Of a stretch of DNA of 35,830 bases, positions 1-7,883 are shown piece after piece. A program made the translations under genes and the position numbers. Under the pieces are notes generated by a model, which did not search any database, was not told where the DNA came from, and was given only the letters and a program-made list of their open reading frames with translations. The stretch lies in NCBI GenBank assembly GCA_964511425.1, contig CAZEFI010000017.1, forward strand, positions 1-35,830, given 5' to 3'. Every line of letters begins with the position of its first letter. Positions within the stretch are counted from its first letter, which is position 1. This DNA is from Bin55 sp964511425 (lineage in GTDB: Bacteria > Pseudomonadota > Gammaproteobacteria > Pseudomonadales > Azotimanducaceae).

Positions 1-1
1 T

Positions 2-142
2 AGGGATGCTAGGTCCCAAAGCGACGGACTTTATGTTCCTATTCGCCTCAAGACTGGTGTGGAACGGGACCAGGTCATAAATGACGTTGTCGAACAAATT
101 AATTTCATTGTGAAAAAGGTTTTGACGACCATTTCCGATTAG
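2..142 (+). CDS. C-terminal end of an unidentified protein (5' partial)
   Basis: An open frame enters from the left edge of the window and ends at TAG 140-142, giving 46 residues that finish in VKKVLTTISD. The segment mixes hydrophobic and charged residues as real coding sequence does, and no stop interrupts it. I cannot assign a family from so short a piece. The next gene, a methyltransferase, converges on it from the other strand 59 nt away. Extending the contig to the left would settle its identity. Confidence 0.45.
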   Translation, partial: RDARSQSDGLYVPIRLKTGVERDQVINDVVEQINFIVKKVLTTISD

Positions 143-201
143 CTAGCTAGGACCGCTCGTTCAGTACTCCAAAGCAAGACGTTCGTTCAAAGCATACCGT
201 A

Positions 202-828
202 CTATTGTGGTTTGTTGCCAACGCATATCAACCAGCAAGGATCGTCTCGCTCCTCAATGAACCAAAAATCATCACCGACAGGCTTCGCGTACTCCTGCGG
301 CCTCTCCATACCAAGATTGCGGTAATATTCGGTATCTTCGGGCTTCTGCTTGTTGTACATCAGAAGTGCCGACCCGCCGGGCTTGAGAAGCCATTGGACT
401 TTCTTCGAAAAGAAGTCGGATTCATCGATATAGGAAGGTACGCCAAACAACGCTACAACTAAATCAAACTTCTGATCCGGTTTCGGCCAATAATCTTCAA
501 ACGCTGTTCGAACCAGACGATCGCGAAATTCCGAATGCTTGTCTCCAAAGACGCTTAGCATTCCACGACTGGGGTCAATGCCAGTATATTGCTCTGGGCG
601 GATATTCTTAAAACGAAAGTCTACAAGAGCCCCGGTACCACATCCGATATCGAGAACATCCATATTGGATTGGATCGACAATAAATCATAAACTTGCTTG
701 CTTTTTTCTACGTCGGATTGTCTTTTGTGAAACCCTAAATCGTAATAATCGGCTATCGCCGTGTAGGGATCAAACTGCGCGGCATGAGTGGCTCGATTGA
801 TCAAAATGTGGTCTAAATTCGCCCCCAT
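202..828 (-). CDS. Class I SAM-dependent methyltransferase
   Basis: The 208-residue product is a stand-alone class I (Rossmann-fold) methyltransferase that would transfer a methyl group from S-adenosylmethionine to an unknown acceptor. Motif I, VLDIGCGTGALVDF, lies near residues 58-71 and is the SAM-binding glycine loop. The acidic end of strand 2 follows in GIDPSRGML, and motif IV/post-I in FDLVVALFGVPSY. The length suits a single-domain enzyme, and no substrate domain is attached. The ATG at 826-828 is a reasonable start. The gene lies 12 nt downstream of the small frameshifted gene at 841-1115, so the two are probably cotranscribed. The substrate cannot be inferred. Confidence 0.8.
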   Translation of the reverse strand: MGANLDHILINRATHAAQFDPYTAIADYYDLGFHKRQSDVEKSKQVYDLLSIQSNMDVLDIGCGTGALVDFRFKNIRPEQYTGIDPSRGMLSVFGDKHSEFRDRLVRTAFEDYWPKPDQKFDLVVALFGVPSYIDESDFFSKKVQWLLKPGGSALLMYNKQKPEDTEYYRNLGMERPQEYAKPVGDDFWFIEERDDPCWLICVGNKPQ

Positions 829-840
829 CGTCCAATATTT

Positions 841-1115
841 TTAGCCGTTCGCGTTGAATCGACGATACCAGTATCCTCTAAAGAACTCCTCTACTCGCTC
901 GACAGTTCGCAATTTTCGAAGTGCCTCCACAAACTCTTCTTCGCTCGGCCAAGTTTGCTTCAGCGTATATATATATGTGGCGTGCTGGGCATCGTGACCG
1001 CAAAGCGGTACGAATTCTGCTCTAAAAGTTCGGCTAATTCCGAACAAGTGTCAAAGATCGTGTCGCTCCATTCGGGAGCCGTATTAAGAATGCGAAATTT
1101 TTCTTCCCTGCGCAT
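841..1115 (-). pseudogene. Small conserved-looking protein, frameshifted at a TA repeat
   Basis: Two overlapping minus-strand frames together read as one protein of about 90 residues. The first runs from ATG 1113-1115 (MRREEKFRILNTAPEW onward) to TPHIYIR and a TGA. The second carries on in another frame as TLKQTWPSEEEFVEALRKL and ends in RRFNANG at the TAA at 841. The frames meet exactly at an alternating TA tract (about 967-977). Removing one dinucleotide would restore a continuous reading through TPHIYTLKQTW. The scaffold gap begins 10 nt upstream of the ATG, so the true start may be missing. It could be a sequencing or assembly error, a decayed gene or a slippery tract. I recall similar small uncharacterised bacterial proteins with a TMPxTPHxY-like segment but name no function. 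Confidence 0.55.
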
Positions 1116-1124
1116 CAAATTTCC

Positions 1125-1224
1125 NNNNNNNNNNNNNNNNNNNNNNNNNNNNNNNNNNNNNNNNNNNNNNNNNNNNNNNNNNNNNNNNNNNNNNNNNNNN
1201 NNNNNNNNNNNNNNNNNNNNNNNN
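1125..1224. other. Scaffold gap (100 N)
   Basis: Exactly 100 N, the usual placeholder for a gap of unknown size. It removes the 5' part of the VOC gene on the plus strand and whatever lies upstream of the small minus-strand gene at 841-1115. Reading frames on the two sides cannot be compared. Confidence 0.98.
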
Positions 1225-1437
1225 ATTCAATCTCGACACTTTGCATTCAAGGTTAGCGAGCAAGAGTTCGATGAAATTTTTGCCCGAATTCAAGCCAAGG
1301 AATTGCCGTATTGGGCAGACCCGGCGAAGAATCGACCCGACGAAATAAACAACCGCGACGGTGGTCGAGGATTTTACTTCTACGACCCTAGTGGGCACTT
1401 TCTAGAAGTTCTTACCCGATCCTACGAACTAACCTAA
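1225..1437 (+). CDS. VOC family (glyoxalase/bleomycin-resistance-like) protein, 5' truncated by gap
   Basis: Seventy codons follow the gap without interruption, to TAA 1435-1437. The end of the protein is the classic second half of a vicinal-oxygen-chelate domain: GGRGFYFYDPSGHFLEVLT, where the Glu of FLEV is the usual metal ligand. Upstream is RHFAFKVSEQEFDEIF, whose histidine sits where the other ligand of this beta-alpha-beta module normally lies. VOC enzymes include glyoxalase I, dioxygenases and fosfomycin-resistance enzymes, and this fragment does not discriminate among them. The N-terminal half is in the gap. A terminator-like hairpin follows the stop. Confidence 0.75.
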   Translation: MQSRHFAFKVSEQEFDEIFARIQAKELPYWADPAKNRPDEINNRDGGRGFYFYDPSGHFLEVLTRSYELT

Positions 1438-1447
1438 ACGCGCAAGA

Positions 1448-1475
1448 GTGCTCAAGCGATAACTCGCTTGGGCAC
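1448..1475. terminator. Terminator-like hairpin between convergent genes
   Basis: GTGCTCAAGCG (1448-1458) and CGCTTGGGCAC (1465-1475) form an 11-bp stem with one G-U pair in one orientation, around a 6-nt loop. It lies between the ends of the plus-strand VOC gene and the minus-strand gene at 1507-2178. There is no clear T-run on either side, so intrinsic termination is plausible but not certain. Confidence 0.5.
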
Positions 1476-1506
1476 CACGATATTGGAGGACCGTAGTCCC
1501 GACTAT

Positions 1507-2178
1507 TTATTCCGTAGAAGAAGTCTCGGGTTGTTCCTCTGTTTCCTCTACTTGTTCCGTTGAGGAATCCTGAGGCACTTCTTCAGTCGGTTGAGTCTCA
1601 ATTACTTCTTCGATTGCTGGTTGTTCTGTAGAACGTGGTTCAAAATCTTGAATAAGTTCTTGTGCGCGCTTTCGAACAGCATCAAGTTTGGCGATTGTAG
1701 AATTAATAGTGGCTTGATCTAAATAGTTAAGCACGGCGTCTGGGTCGGTATCGTTAACACTCAATACGACATTTGGTTCTGTTGTACTAGGTACTCCAGC
1801 CGTTTCTCCCGTACTCGGCGTCGAGTCCGGAGCATCCGGAGCTGATGCCATTTCATTTAATTTCTCAGTTGAAAGGAACCAAGGCTGTAGTTTCTTGTCT
1901 TTAGCGGTCTGCACCAATGCCGAACGATCTTCGTCGGTCGCGACGGCAACAACAACGCGGAACACATTACGATCGTTCACCGTTGCCTCCATCGTTGTCG
2001 CTTTCTGCTCCAAAACCCCAGATAGACGTTCTGCGTCTGTCGTTGCTTTCTCCAATGTGTCCCAACTACTAAAAATCAACACGCCACTAGCAATGGTTGA
2101 TACTGCGCAAAATGTCGAAAGAAGAAGAAACAGTGGTACTAAGACCTTGCTAGCCTTTGTGGTTCCACGGCTTTTCAT
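1507..2178 (-). CDS. Membrane-anchored protein with acidic tail, unknown function
   Basis: The 223-residue protein has an uncleaved-signal or single membrane helix at residues 11-35 (LVPLFLLLSTFCAV region). A stretch rich in Ala, Glu and Lys at about 40-70 follows and may be a short coiled coil. Residues 71-110 look like a small alpha/beta segment (NVFRVVVAVATDEDR). After a Pro/Ser/Thr linker (112-135) comes a second segment at 136-180. The C-terminal 43 residues are an acidic, low-complexity Glu/Thr/Pro/Ser tail. Most of the chain is probably periplasmic. The gene is in the same orientation as rpoE-rseABC, 81 nt after the rseC stop, so it could be an added member of the envelope-stress operon. 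I recognise no family. Confidence 0.7.
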   Translation of the reverse strand: MKSRGTTKASKVLVPLFLLLSTFCAVSTIASGVLIFSSWDTLEKATTDAERLSGVLEQKATTMEATVNDRNVFRVVVAVATDEDRSALVQTAKDKKLQPWFLSTEKLNEMASAPDAPDSTPSTGETAGVPSTTEPNVVLSVNDTDPDAVLNYLDQATINSTIAKLDAVRKRAQELIQDFEPRSTEQPAIEEVIETQPTEEVPQDSSTEQVEETEEQPETSSTE

Positions 2179-2259
2179 ACTCTTTGTCTCCGAATGACGT
2201 CTGTCGGTCTACTGTGTACGCTTGTACGAACACAATCCGACGATAACACTACTTTTAAT

Positions 2260-2628
2260 CTAAATTATTCTACAAATTGTGGGACGAAATAAGTGTTCTC
2301 CGATACCAAAATACCGATACAGCACAGGCACCACCAAAATTGTCAACCCAAAAGTGATACTCGCCCAAACAAACGAACCGGTACATAGATAACTAAAACA
2401 GCTAGTAAGAATCGGAACTCCTAATGTTAAAAAAATCGCGAGAGACAAAGCATAGGTGGGCAACTTCAAAATTACCTCGGTACCAACTTTCATTGGCTTC
2501 TTGTATCGAACGAGGTTGTGCTTGCTACGATTACATTGCTTTGTACAACCAATACAACGGGGGTAGGCAAACCGAATGATTGAGTTGCCATCCTCGATAG
2601 CAACAACTGCCCCATGAGCTTCAATCAC
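2260..2628 (-). CDS. rseC: RseC/MucC family protein
   Basis: The inner-membrane protein RseC (MucC) of the sigma-E operon is a family linked to SoxR reduction (RsxC system) and to modulation of sigma-E. The N-terminal cytoplasmic part has the expected cysteine cluster RCIGCTKQC (residues 24-32). Two membrane helices follow at about 57-80 and 84-104, separated by a short loop. I chose the GTG at 2626-2628 because it yields MIEAHGAVVAIEDG, aligned with the usual family start and 14 nt past the rseB stop. The longer ATG at 2679 would add residues that are merely off-frame rseB sequence. Neither start has a clear Shine-Dalgarno, so translational coupling to rseB is likely. Confidence 0.8.
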   Translation of the reverse strand: MIEAHGAVVAIEDGNSIIRFAYPRCIGCTKQCNRSKHNLVRYKKPMKVGTEVILKLPTYALSLAIFLTLGVPILTSCFSYLCTGSFVWASITFGLTILVVPVLYRYFGIGEHLFRPTICRII

Positions 2629-2642
2629 CGCGTTGGTACGCG

Positions 2643-3641
2643 CTAACGCTCGAATTTGACCCCTTCCGCAATTTTCCAAATTGTACGGCGCGGTAGATCA
2701 CCGACAACGGTAACAATATGAGGCCGGCCGCGTGCATCGGCGGAACTGCGCGAAACGATAATTGTTGGGCCGACCATCGTTTCTAATTGAATGTCGTCAT
2801 TGTAGTTTCGAGGTGCTGGGCGGGTCTGAATTGTGAACACATTTAGTCCGTCAGAATAGGTCCGGTTATACAGTGCGCCCTCTTGGGTTTTTGTACCTGA
2901 CAACACGAAGCCGTCGGGAATAAAATTGGGTTCCCAATCTGCCTGAACTGTCGCTGTGACTGTCTGGTCTTCACTCACCAAATTTACCGACAAATCTGAA
3001 TCTTCCTCTGTATCTGCATTAGTTGTAATTTCAGAGGAATCCTCCAATACTGTTAACTCGGTAAACTGCATTACACTTTTTATTTTCTGAGAGTCGTCGC
3101 AATCACACATGTCCATACGGAGAAGTAACGCCGTATCTTTGTCAATCCAAATCTTAAATCCGTGACGATCTGGCTTCTTGGGCATGATCGAAACTCCAAC
3201 AGCAGAACGATCAGCAATGCGTTTGTCCGGTAGTTTGGAGATGTTGTAAATTTCACTGAGCTTTGTTGCGTTTGGTGCTAATAAGCGGGAAAGGGAGTTT
3301 CCACTCAATTTATTACTCACCTGACGTAATTCGTCGTCGGCGGATAGTGTCAAGGAAAGAGCCTCATCAGTTCTGGTAATCTCACGTTCCGGGCCGTTCA
3401 GAGGTTTGAGTTTAACGTGCGCTTTCCCGTCAACCACATGCTGACTATACTCGATTGGAGTTAAATCTACGCCATTCCAGAAACTTAGGGTTCCCTCAAA
3501 GCTCAGTTCCGCTTGCGCTTCGTTCATTGCTTGAACCCACTCGGTAGCAGTGCGTTCTGTCGCTTGCACACAAAACACGCACAAAAGCGTGCAGAAGCAG
3601 TAGAACAACGAACGCATGAAGAGAAAGTTCGTTCTGATCAT
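2643..3641 (-). CDS. rseB: Sigma-E factor regulatory protein RseB (MucB)
   Basis: RseB is the periplasmic protein that binds the RseA periplasmic domain, shielding it from DegS, and releases it when it senses lipoprotein or LPS intermediates. The 332-residue product starts with a clear signal peptide (MRSLFYCFCTLLCVFCVQA, residues 9-27). An LolA-like N-terminal fold follows, recognisable in ATEWVQAMNEAQAELSF and GTLSFWNG, then a smaller C-terminal domain containing WEPNFIPDGF. These two domains and the length match E. coli RseB and Pseudomonas MucB. Its ATG overlaps the rseA stop as ATGA (3638-3641), which indicates translational coupling. The linker at about 203-225 is rich in acidic residues and threonine, slightly unusual but harmless. 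Confidence 0.92.
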   Translation of the reverse strand: MIRTNFLFMRSLFYCFCTLLCVFCVQATERTATEWVQAMNEAQAELSFEGTLSFWNGVDLTPIEYSQHVVDGKAHVKLKPLNGPEREITRTDEALSLTLSADDELRQVSNKLSGNSLSRLLAPNATKLSEIYNISKLPDKRIADRSAVGVSIMPKKPDRHGFKIWIDKDTALLLRMDMCDCDDSQKIKSVMQFTELTVLEDSSEITTNADTEEDSDLSVNLVSEDQTVTATVQADWEPNFIPDGFVLSGTKTQEGALYNRTYSDGLNVFTIQTRPAPRNYNDDIQLETMVGPTIIVSRSSADARGRPHIVTVVGDLPRRTIWKIAEGVKFER

Positions 3642-4249
3642 CGCTCCTCAGATACTTTTCTTGAAACTACACTGGCTGCTGGCATCACGGAACCCGATAT
3701 ACCAGAACGACTAATGTCATATGCGTGTAATGCTTCAAGTGTCATTTGGCGAAGTTCTTCGCGAATGTCTGGTGAGATCGGAGACACAGTTATGCTAAAA
3801 CTTTCGTTAAAACTGAGCGGTTGTAAGGGGGGGTCTTTAATTGGGATGGCTTCCAAAGTTCCGCCATCGTTGGGAGTGCCGATTGCTAGGGAGGAATCTG
3901 ATTCGGTGGGAGGATCGGAGAGTATTAAAAACACTGCAACCATGATGCACGCCGCAATACCAGCACCGATTCCTCCGTGGACTAACATCGACTTGAATCG
4001 ATTGCGTGGTTGAAACTGCAGAATGTCGCCGTTCTCGGGAAGTTCCGCGGCAAGCGCATCCCAATCCATCGGCGATTGCATCGAAGAAACATCTTCGTTC
4101 CTCAATACCGACGCTATCGCATGATAATTCTTCCACTCCGATTGTAGATCTCCATCTTCAATTAATCGTTGTGCAACCTGCGCGGACTCTTCAGGGGAAG
4201 TTTCTCCATCGATAAATGCAGAAAGTGACGATTTCATTGCGTCGGACAT
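3638..4249 (-). CDS. rseA: Anti-sigma-E factor RseA (MucA)
   Basis: RseA is a single-pass inner-membrane anti-sigma factor. Its cytoplasmic part holds RpoE, and regulated proteolysis by DegS, RseP and ClpXP releases the sigma factor. Residues 1-55 match the RseA N-terminal domain (SSLSAFIDGETSPEESAQV, then SEWKNYHAIASVLR). One membrane helix lies at about 88-110, and the remaining 93 residues are periplasmic, where RseB would bind. At 203 residues it is close to E. coli RseA (216) and MucA (194). The ATG at 4247-4249 is 111 nt after the rpoE stop. The stop overlaps the rseB start by 4 nt. Confidence 0.92.
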   Translation of the reverse strand: MSDAMKSSLSAFIDGETSPEESAQVAQRLIEDGDLQSEWKNYHAIASVLRNEDVSSMQSPMDWDALAAELPENGDILQFQPRNRFKSMLVHGGIGAGIAACIMVAVFLILSDPPTESDSSLAIGTPNDGGTLEAIPIKDPPLQPLSFNESFSITVSPISPDIREELRQMTLEALHAYDISRSGISGSVMPAASVVSRKVSEER

Positions 4250-4360
4250 TGTGACCCCATGGTTATAGATCGGTTACCCAAGGTATAACTCCGTTGAATT
4301 ACATTCAATTTTATACGAAAAAACACGGTGTTCTCCACAATATACGTTTCATTACCACTG

Positions 4361-4966
4361 TTATGTATCGTTTAATCCTTCTTGACCCCTCGTTTCGCGT
4401 TCTTGAATTTTCTCAGACACTGCAGCACGCGCCCGAAATATGCGCGAGCGAACCGTTCCGACCGGACAATCCATGATCTGTGCAATTTGGTCGTAGCTCA
4501 GCCCCGCATGTTCTCGAAGCGTGATCGCGCTGCGTAGATCCGGTTCTAGGTTTTGGACAGTTTCTTTAATTAAAAGTTCCAGCTCTTGACTTTCTAGTAA
4601 ATTTTCTGGGTTTTCGTTTTCTTGGAGATTGCTATATTCGTTACTCGCGGCTTCTTCATAAATGTCGATGTCGGTGCTCGTGTGTTTGCGCGCCTTCGAA
4701 ACTAGATGGTTCTTGGCTGTGTTTGTTGCAATCCGGTACAACCAAGTAAAGAATTGACTCTCGCCGCGAAACTTTGGTAATGCCCGGTAAGCTTTGACGA
4801 AGGCTTCTTGGACAACATCGTCCACATCCTCGCGTGAGTCTAAGATTCGACTCACTGCTGACCGTAATCGATGCTTATATCGGTGAAAGAGTAAGTCAAA
4901 AGCCCGATTATCGCCAGCTTGAACTCGCCTCACCAATACTGTATCTGTGTCTTCCTGTACTGTCAA
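4361..4966 (-). CDS. rpoE: RNA polymerase sigma factor RpoE (AlgU)
   Basis: This is an ECF sigma factor of the RpoE/AlgU group, directing RNA polymerase to envelope-stress promoters. Region 2 spans about residues 25-90, with DVDDVVQEAFVKAYRALPKF and the core-binding/-10 recognition segment FFTWLYRIATNTAKNHL. Region 4 spans about 130-185, with the helix-turn-helix LSYDQIAQIMDCPVGTVRSR. At 201 residues it is slightly longer than E. coli RpoE (191); the excess is in the linker and C-terminus. The start is TTG (4964-4966), with AGGA about 8 nt upstream; an in-frame TGA sits 9 codons upstream and no ATG lies between. It heads the rse operon and is divergent from nadB, a typical gammaproteobacterial arrangement. 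Confidence 0.95.
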   Translation of the reverse strand: MTVQEDTDTVLVRRVQAGDNRAFDLLFHRYKHRLRSAVSRILDSREDVDDVVQEAFVKAYRALPKFRGESQFFTWLYRIATNTAKNHLVSKARKHTSTDIDIYEEAASNEYSNLQENENPENLLESQELELLIKETVQNLEPDLRSAITLREHAGLSYDQIAQIMDCPVGTVRSRIFRARAAVSEKIQERETRGQEGLNDT

Positions 4967-5195
4967 CTGAAATGTTCCTGTAGATCATTGACCATAAGGG
5001 TTACGCAGGACGCGGGTCCATTCCCATTTCTTGGTATTGTAAAGCATCGCTGTTCGATCGAAAATCACTTAACTAATGCAGTTTGTTGTTACCTAGTTTT
5101 GAACCAACGAAACGTAGGTAGTTTCTAGAATGTCGGGAAAATTCACAAAATGTACGTTCAAACTTAAACTCAAACCACCCAGTTAAAAGCAAATT
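4967..5195. promoter_or_regulatory. Divergent rpoE/nadB control region
   Basis: This 229-bp spacer must carry promoters for both rpoE (minus) and nadB (plus). On the minus strand TACAAT (5036-5041) could be a -10 element for rpoE, but its -35 match is poor. I looked for the sigma-E-type GAACTT and TCTGA pair that would indicate autoregulation and found no convincing copy at proper spacing. The stretch is otherwise AT-rich, with no ORF of note. Confidence 0.35.
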
Positions 5196-6794
5196 TTGAG
5201 TAGTAAACCAGAAATTCTAGTAGTTGGTGCTGGCGCAGCAGGTCTTAGTACAGCTTTGCATCTTGCGCGAACCCATCGGATCCTTTTAATCGCCAAGGAA
5301 AACCTTGATGCCGGCTCGACCGTCCAGGCACAAGGTGGGCTCGCTGCAGTGACCCACGAAGGGGATTCTTTGGAGTCGCACGTCAACGACACTCTCGCGG
5401 CCGGTGCTGGGTTATGCGACACGAACGTCGTGCGCTTCGTAGTCGAACAAGCAGACAAAGTTGTCGCCCATCTAATCGAACTCGGATTGCCTTTCGACCG
5501 CAGTATTGATGGTTTCAAACTTGCAAGTGAAGGTGCCCACAGTTTCCCACGGGTATTACATGTAGCAGATGGAACCGGCCATGCCATGGCCGCCACACTG
5601 ATTCGACATGTAAGCGATCACCCCAACATTGAGGTACGTGTAAATCGCGTTGCTATTGATTTAATTACCAGCAAGAAACTTGGTAAAGATCCAAATAGAG
5701 TGCTCGGTATGTATGTTTATGACCGAACTACGCAGAGCGTCGAGACAATTAAGATCCCCTGCGTCGTACTCGCAACCGGTGGTGCTTCCAAAGTCTACAA
5801 GTACACCAGCAATCCAGATGGCGCGACCGGCGATGGGATCGCCATTGGGGCACGAGCGGAATGTCGTGTTTCGAACATGGAATTCAATCAGTTCCACCCA
5901 ACCTGCCTTTATCATCCCAGTACGACCACGTTTTTGATTTCCGAGGCGGTACGTGGTGAAGGAGGAAGGTTGATCTTACCCAATGGGGACCGTTTCATGC
6001 ATCGATTTGACGAGCGCGAAGAACTGGCATCTCGCGATGTTGTCGCGCGTGCGATTGACTTTGAAATGAAACGGTTAGGCGTATCTTCATTGTTTCTTGA
6101 CGTAAGCCAGTTATCGGCTTCCTATATCCAGCAACGGTTTCCTTCGATCTACGAAAAATTGCTGAGCATCGGTATTGACATGACACGCGAACCCATTCCG
6201 ATTGTTCCCGCTGCACATTACACATGCGGTGGATTGTTAGTGGACCGCAATGGACTCACTGATGTTCCAGGTCTTTACGCAGTGGGTGAGACAGCATGCA
6301 CGGGACTACACGGAGCTAATCGATTAGCGAGTAACTCGTTGCTCGAATGCCTAGTTTTTGCCGCAGCCGCAGCACAACACATTCAGCAAAATTGGACCTC
6401 ACTTAAGCAACAGGAAATACACATTCCTGAATGGGATGAGAGTCAAGTCACTGAATCTGACGAAGATGTAGTGCTATCGCAAGACTGGGGAGAACTTCGT
6501 GGTTTTATGTGGAACTACGTCGGTATTGTCCGTACTAACCAAAGGTTAGAACGAGCCGCCCGACGCATTGATATGTTGAAACGAGAGGTGCACGAGTATT
6601 ACTCGAAGTTTAAGATTAACAGTGATTTATTGGAACTTCGAAACTTAATACTAGTCGCGGAACTCATCGTCAAGGCTGCCCAATGGCGACAAGAGTCCCG
6701 TGGATTACACTTTAACAAAGACTATCCCGATACGAACGCCCGTGCGATCTCGAGTATTATCCGTCCGTCTATGGACCCACTCGATGTCTTTTGA
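5196..6794 (+). CDS. nadB: L-aspartate oxidase
   Basis: NadB oxidises L-aspartate to iminoaspartate with FAD, the first step of de novo NAD synthesis; quinolinate synthase NadA then uses the product. The 532-residue length equals that of the family. The N-terminal dinucleotide-binding motif VVGAGAAGLSTALHLA is at residues 9-24. The flavin-covering segment STVQAQGGLAAV and the substrate-side HYTCGG (about 340-346) are present. FAD contacts at about 359-383 include GLYAVGETACTGLHGANR and SNSLLEC. The start is TTG at 5196-5198, since no ATG or GTG is closer to the conserved KPEILVVGAG. It is divergent from rpoE and nearly abuts sdhE (4 nt between stops). The nadA and nadC genes are not in this window. 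Confidence 0.95.
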   Translation: MSSKPEILVVGAGAAGLSTALHLARTHRILLIAKENLDAGSTVQAQGGLAAVTHEGDSLESHVNDTLAAGAGLCDTNVVRFVVEQADKVVAHLIELGLPFDRSIDGFKLASEGAHSFPRVLHVADGTGHAMAATLIRHVSDHPNIEVRVNRVAIDLITSKKLGKDPNRVLGMYVYDRTTQSVETIKIPCVVLATGGASKVYKYTSNPDGATGDGIAIGARAECRVSNMEFNQFHPTCLYHPSTTTFLISEAVRGEGGRLILPNGDRFMHRFDEREELASRDVVARAIDFEMKRLGVSSLFLDVSQLSASYIQQRFPSIYEKLLSIGIDMTREPIPIVPAAHYTCGGLLVDRNGLTDVPGLYAVGETACTGLHGANRLASNSLLECLVFAAAAAQHIQQNWTSLKQQEIHIPEWDESQVTESDEDVVLSQDWGELRGFMWNYVGIVRTNQRLERAARRIDMLKREVHEYYSKFKINSDLLELRNLILVAELIVKAAQWRQESRGLHFNKDYPDTNARAISSIIRPSMDPLDVF

Positions 6795-6798
6795 CCGA

Positions 6799-7074
6799 TT
6801 AAGATTTTGGGTCAGATTCCTCAAACGTGCCAGTTTGCTGGAATTGGATCACTGTTCGAATCAGAGTAGTGTAGTTAGGACTTGAATCTGGATTCTGTGT
6901 GAGTTCCAACAATTCTATGTCATCCAGATTCAGTAGCTCGTCTAATTTTTTTTGCCTATCCGGAGGGAGTCGCACAAAACAAGCTTCCACAAACGGTCGA
7001 AACAGAATGTCGAGTTCTAGCATTCCTCTCCGAGAACGCCATAGTGCTCGTTGATGGAGCAATGTTTTGTCCAT
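6799..7074 (-). CDS. sdhE: Succinate dehydrogenase assembly factor SdhE (YgfY/CptB)
   Basis: SdhE is a small cytoplasmic protein that promotes covalent FAD attachment to SdhA and FrdA. The signature RRGMLELD (the RGxxE motif needed for flavinylation) follows an N-terminal helix, as in E. coli SdhE, and the chain length (91 residues) fits. I chose ATG 7072-7074 because MDKTLLHQRALW aligns with the usual start; an in-frame GTG at 7081-7083 would add three residues. It is convergent with nadB and divergent from ygfZ. The sdhE/ygfZ pairing is well conserved in gammaproteobacteria, consistent with shared flavin and iron-sulfur enzyme maintenance. Confidence 0.92.
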   Translation of the reverse strand: MDKTLLHQRALWRSRRGMLELDILFRPFVEACFVRLPPDRQKKLDELLNLDDIELLELTQNPDSSPNYTTLIRTVIQFQQTGTFEESDPKS

Positions 7075-7144
7075 ACTCTTCACGACTTGAATTTCTTTAA
7101 CCTGAAACTCACATTATTCACGGAAGTTTGCAAATGGTATTAGT

Positions 7145-7825
7145 ATGTCATCTCTTGTATCGTTAAGAGTCGAAGGTATCGACGCTGCAAAGTTTCTTCA
7201 AGGCTACTTGACCTCTGACGTGGAGTCTGTGCAACCGCAGCTCGGCGCACCGACGGCTCTAACCGACATCAAAGGTCGTGTAATCGCTAATGGTTGGTGC
7301 TACGGTACTCCCGCATGTGTAACCATGGTGTTCCATAACTCGTTGGTTGAAACGGTCAAAAATCACTTGGGAAGATACATGGTGTTCGCTAAGTCTGAGT
7401 TTTCCGATGAAATATTTGAACTAGGTCTTTCTGCTACTGTTGTGAATGGTGAGGTCGAATTAGCACCGTTTGGATGGGGAGTAGAGTCTGTTGCACAATG
7501 CGAGAATCAAACGAGTCAACTTACTGTCGAGCATGAGTTCCCAATCGTAGAACAGAGTACCAGCGGCTTATTCTTACCGCAAATGCTCAATCTCACGCAA
7601 CATGATGCGGTGAGTTTCACAAAAGGGTGTTATCTGGGTCAAGAGATCGTTGCTCGAACTGAACATCGAGGCCAGGTGAAGCGACAACTATTTCGAACAA
7701 AATTACCTTTTCAAAACGTGTCTGTTGGTTCCACCGTTGACCTCACAAATAGAGGTTCATGTACAGTAGTCGGTGTCCACGAAGACCAGATGCTCTTGGT
7801 GGGACGATCACCAAAAACCAATTAG
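7145..7825 (+). CDS. ygfZ: Folate-binding protein YgfZ
   Basis: YgfZ is a tetrahydrofolate-dependent protein needed for assembly or repair of certain iron-sulfur enzymes such as the tRNA methylthiotransferase MiaB; it is related to the glycine cleavage T-protein. The diagnostic motif KGCYLGQEIVARTEHRG is at about residues 160-176, and its cysteine is the functional one. The N-terminal region LRVEGIDAAKFLQGYLTSDV also matches the family. At 226 residues it is clearly shorter than E. coli YgfZ (326), mostly after the motif, but it ends at a normal stop. Many marine proteobacteria carry such short forms. The ATG at 7145 has only a weak ribosome-binding site. Confidence 0.9.
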   Translation: MSSLVSLRVEGIDAAKFLQGYLTSDVESVQPQLGAPTALTDIKGRVIANGWCYGTPACVTMVFHNSLVETVKNHLGRYMVFAKSEFSDEIFELGLSATVVNGEVELAPFGWGVESVAQCENQTSQLTVEHEFPIVEQSTSGLFLPQMLNLTQHDAVSFTKGCYLGQEIVARTEHRGQVKRQLFRTKLPFQNVSVGSTVDLTNRGSCTVVGVHEDQMLLVGRSPKTN

Positions 7826-7883
7826 TCAGTGTGTATCTAACACTAGAATGACTTGTCGCAGAACTTAACCATGGATTGATACT

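Noticed and set aside
1125..1224. Possible transposon or repeat hidden in the gap
   Set aside because: Nothing in the flanks shows inverted repeats or transposase sequence; the content of the gap is unknown.
955..1437. Plus-strand ORF spanning the first gap
   Set aside because: The part before the gap is antisense to the small minus-strand gene and joins the VOC fragment only because N codons are read through. Only the part after the gap is supported.
5150..5195. Sigma-E-type promoter near GTTCAAACTT upstream of nadB
   Set aside because: The hexamers do not match GAACTT with a TCTGA-like -10 at 16-17 bp on either strand.
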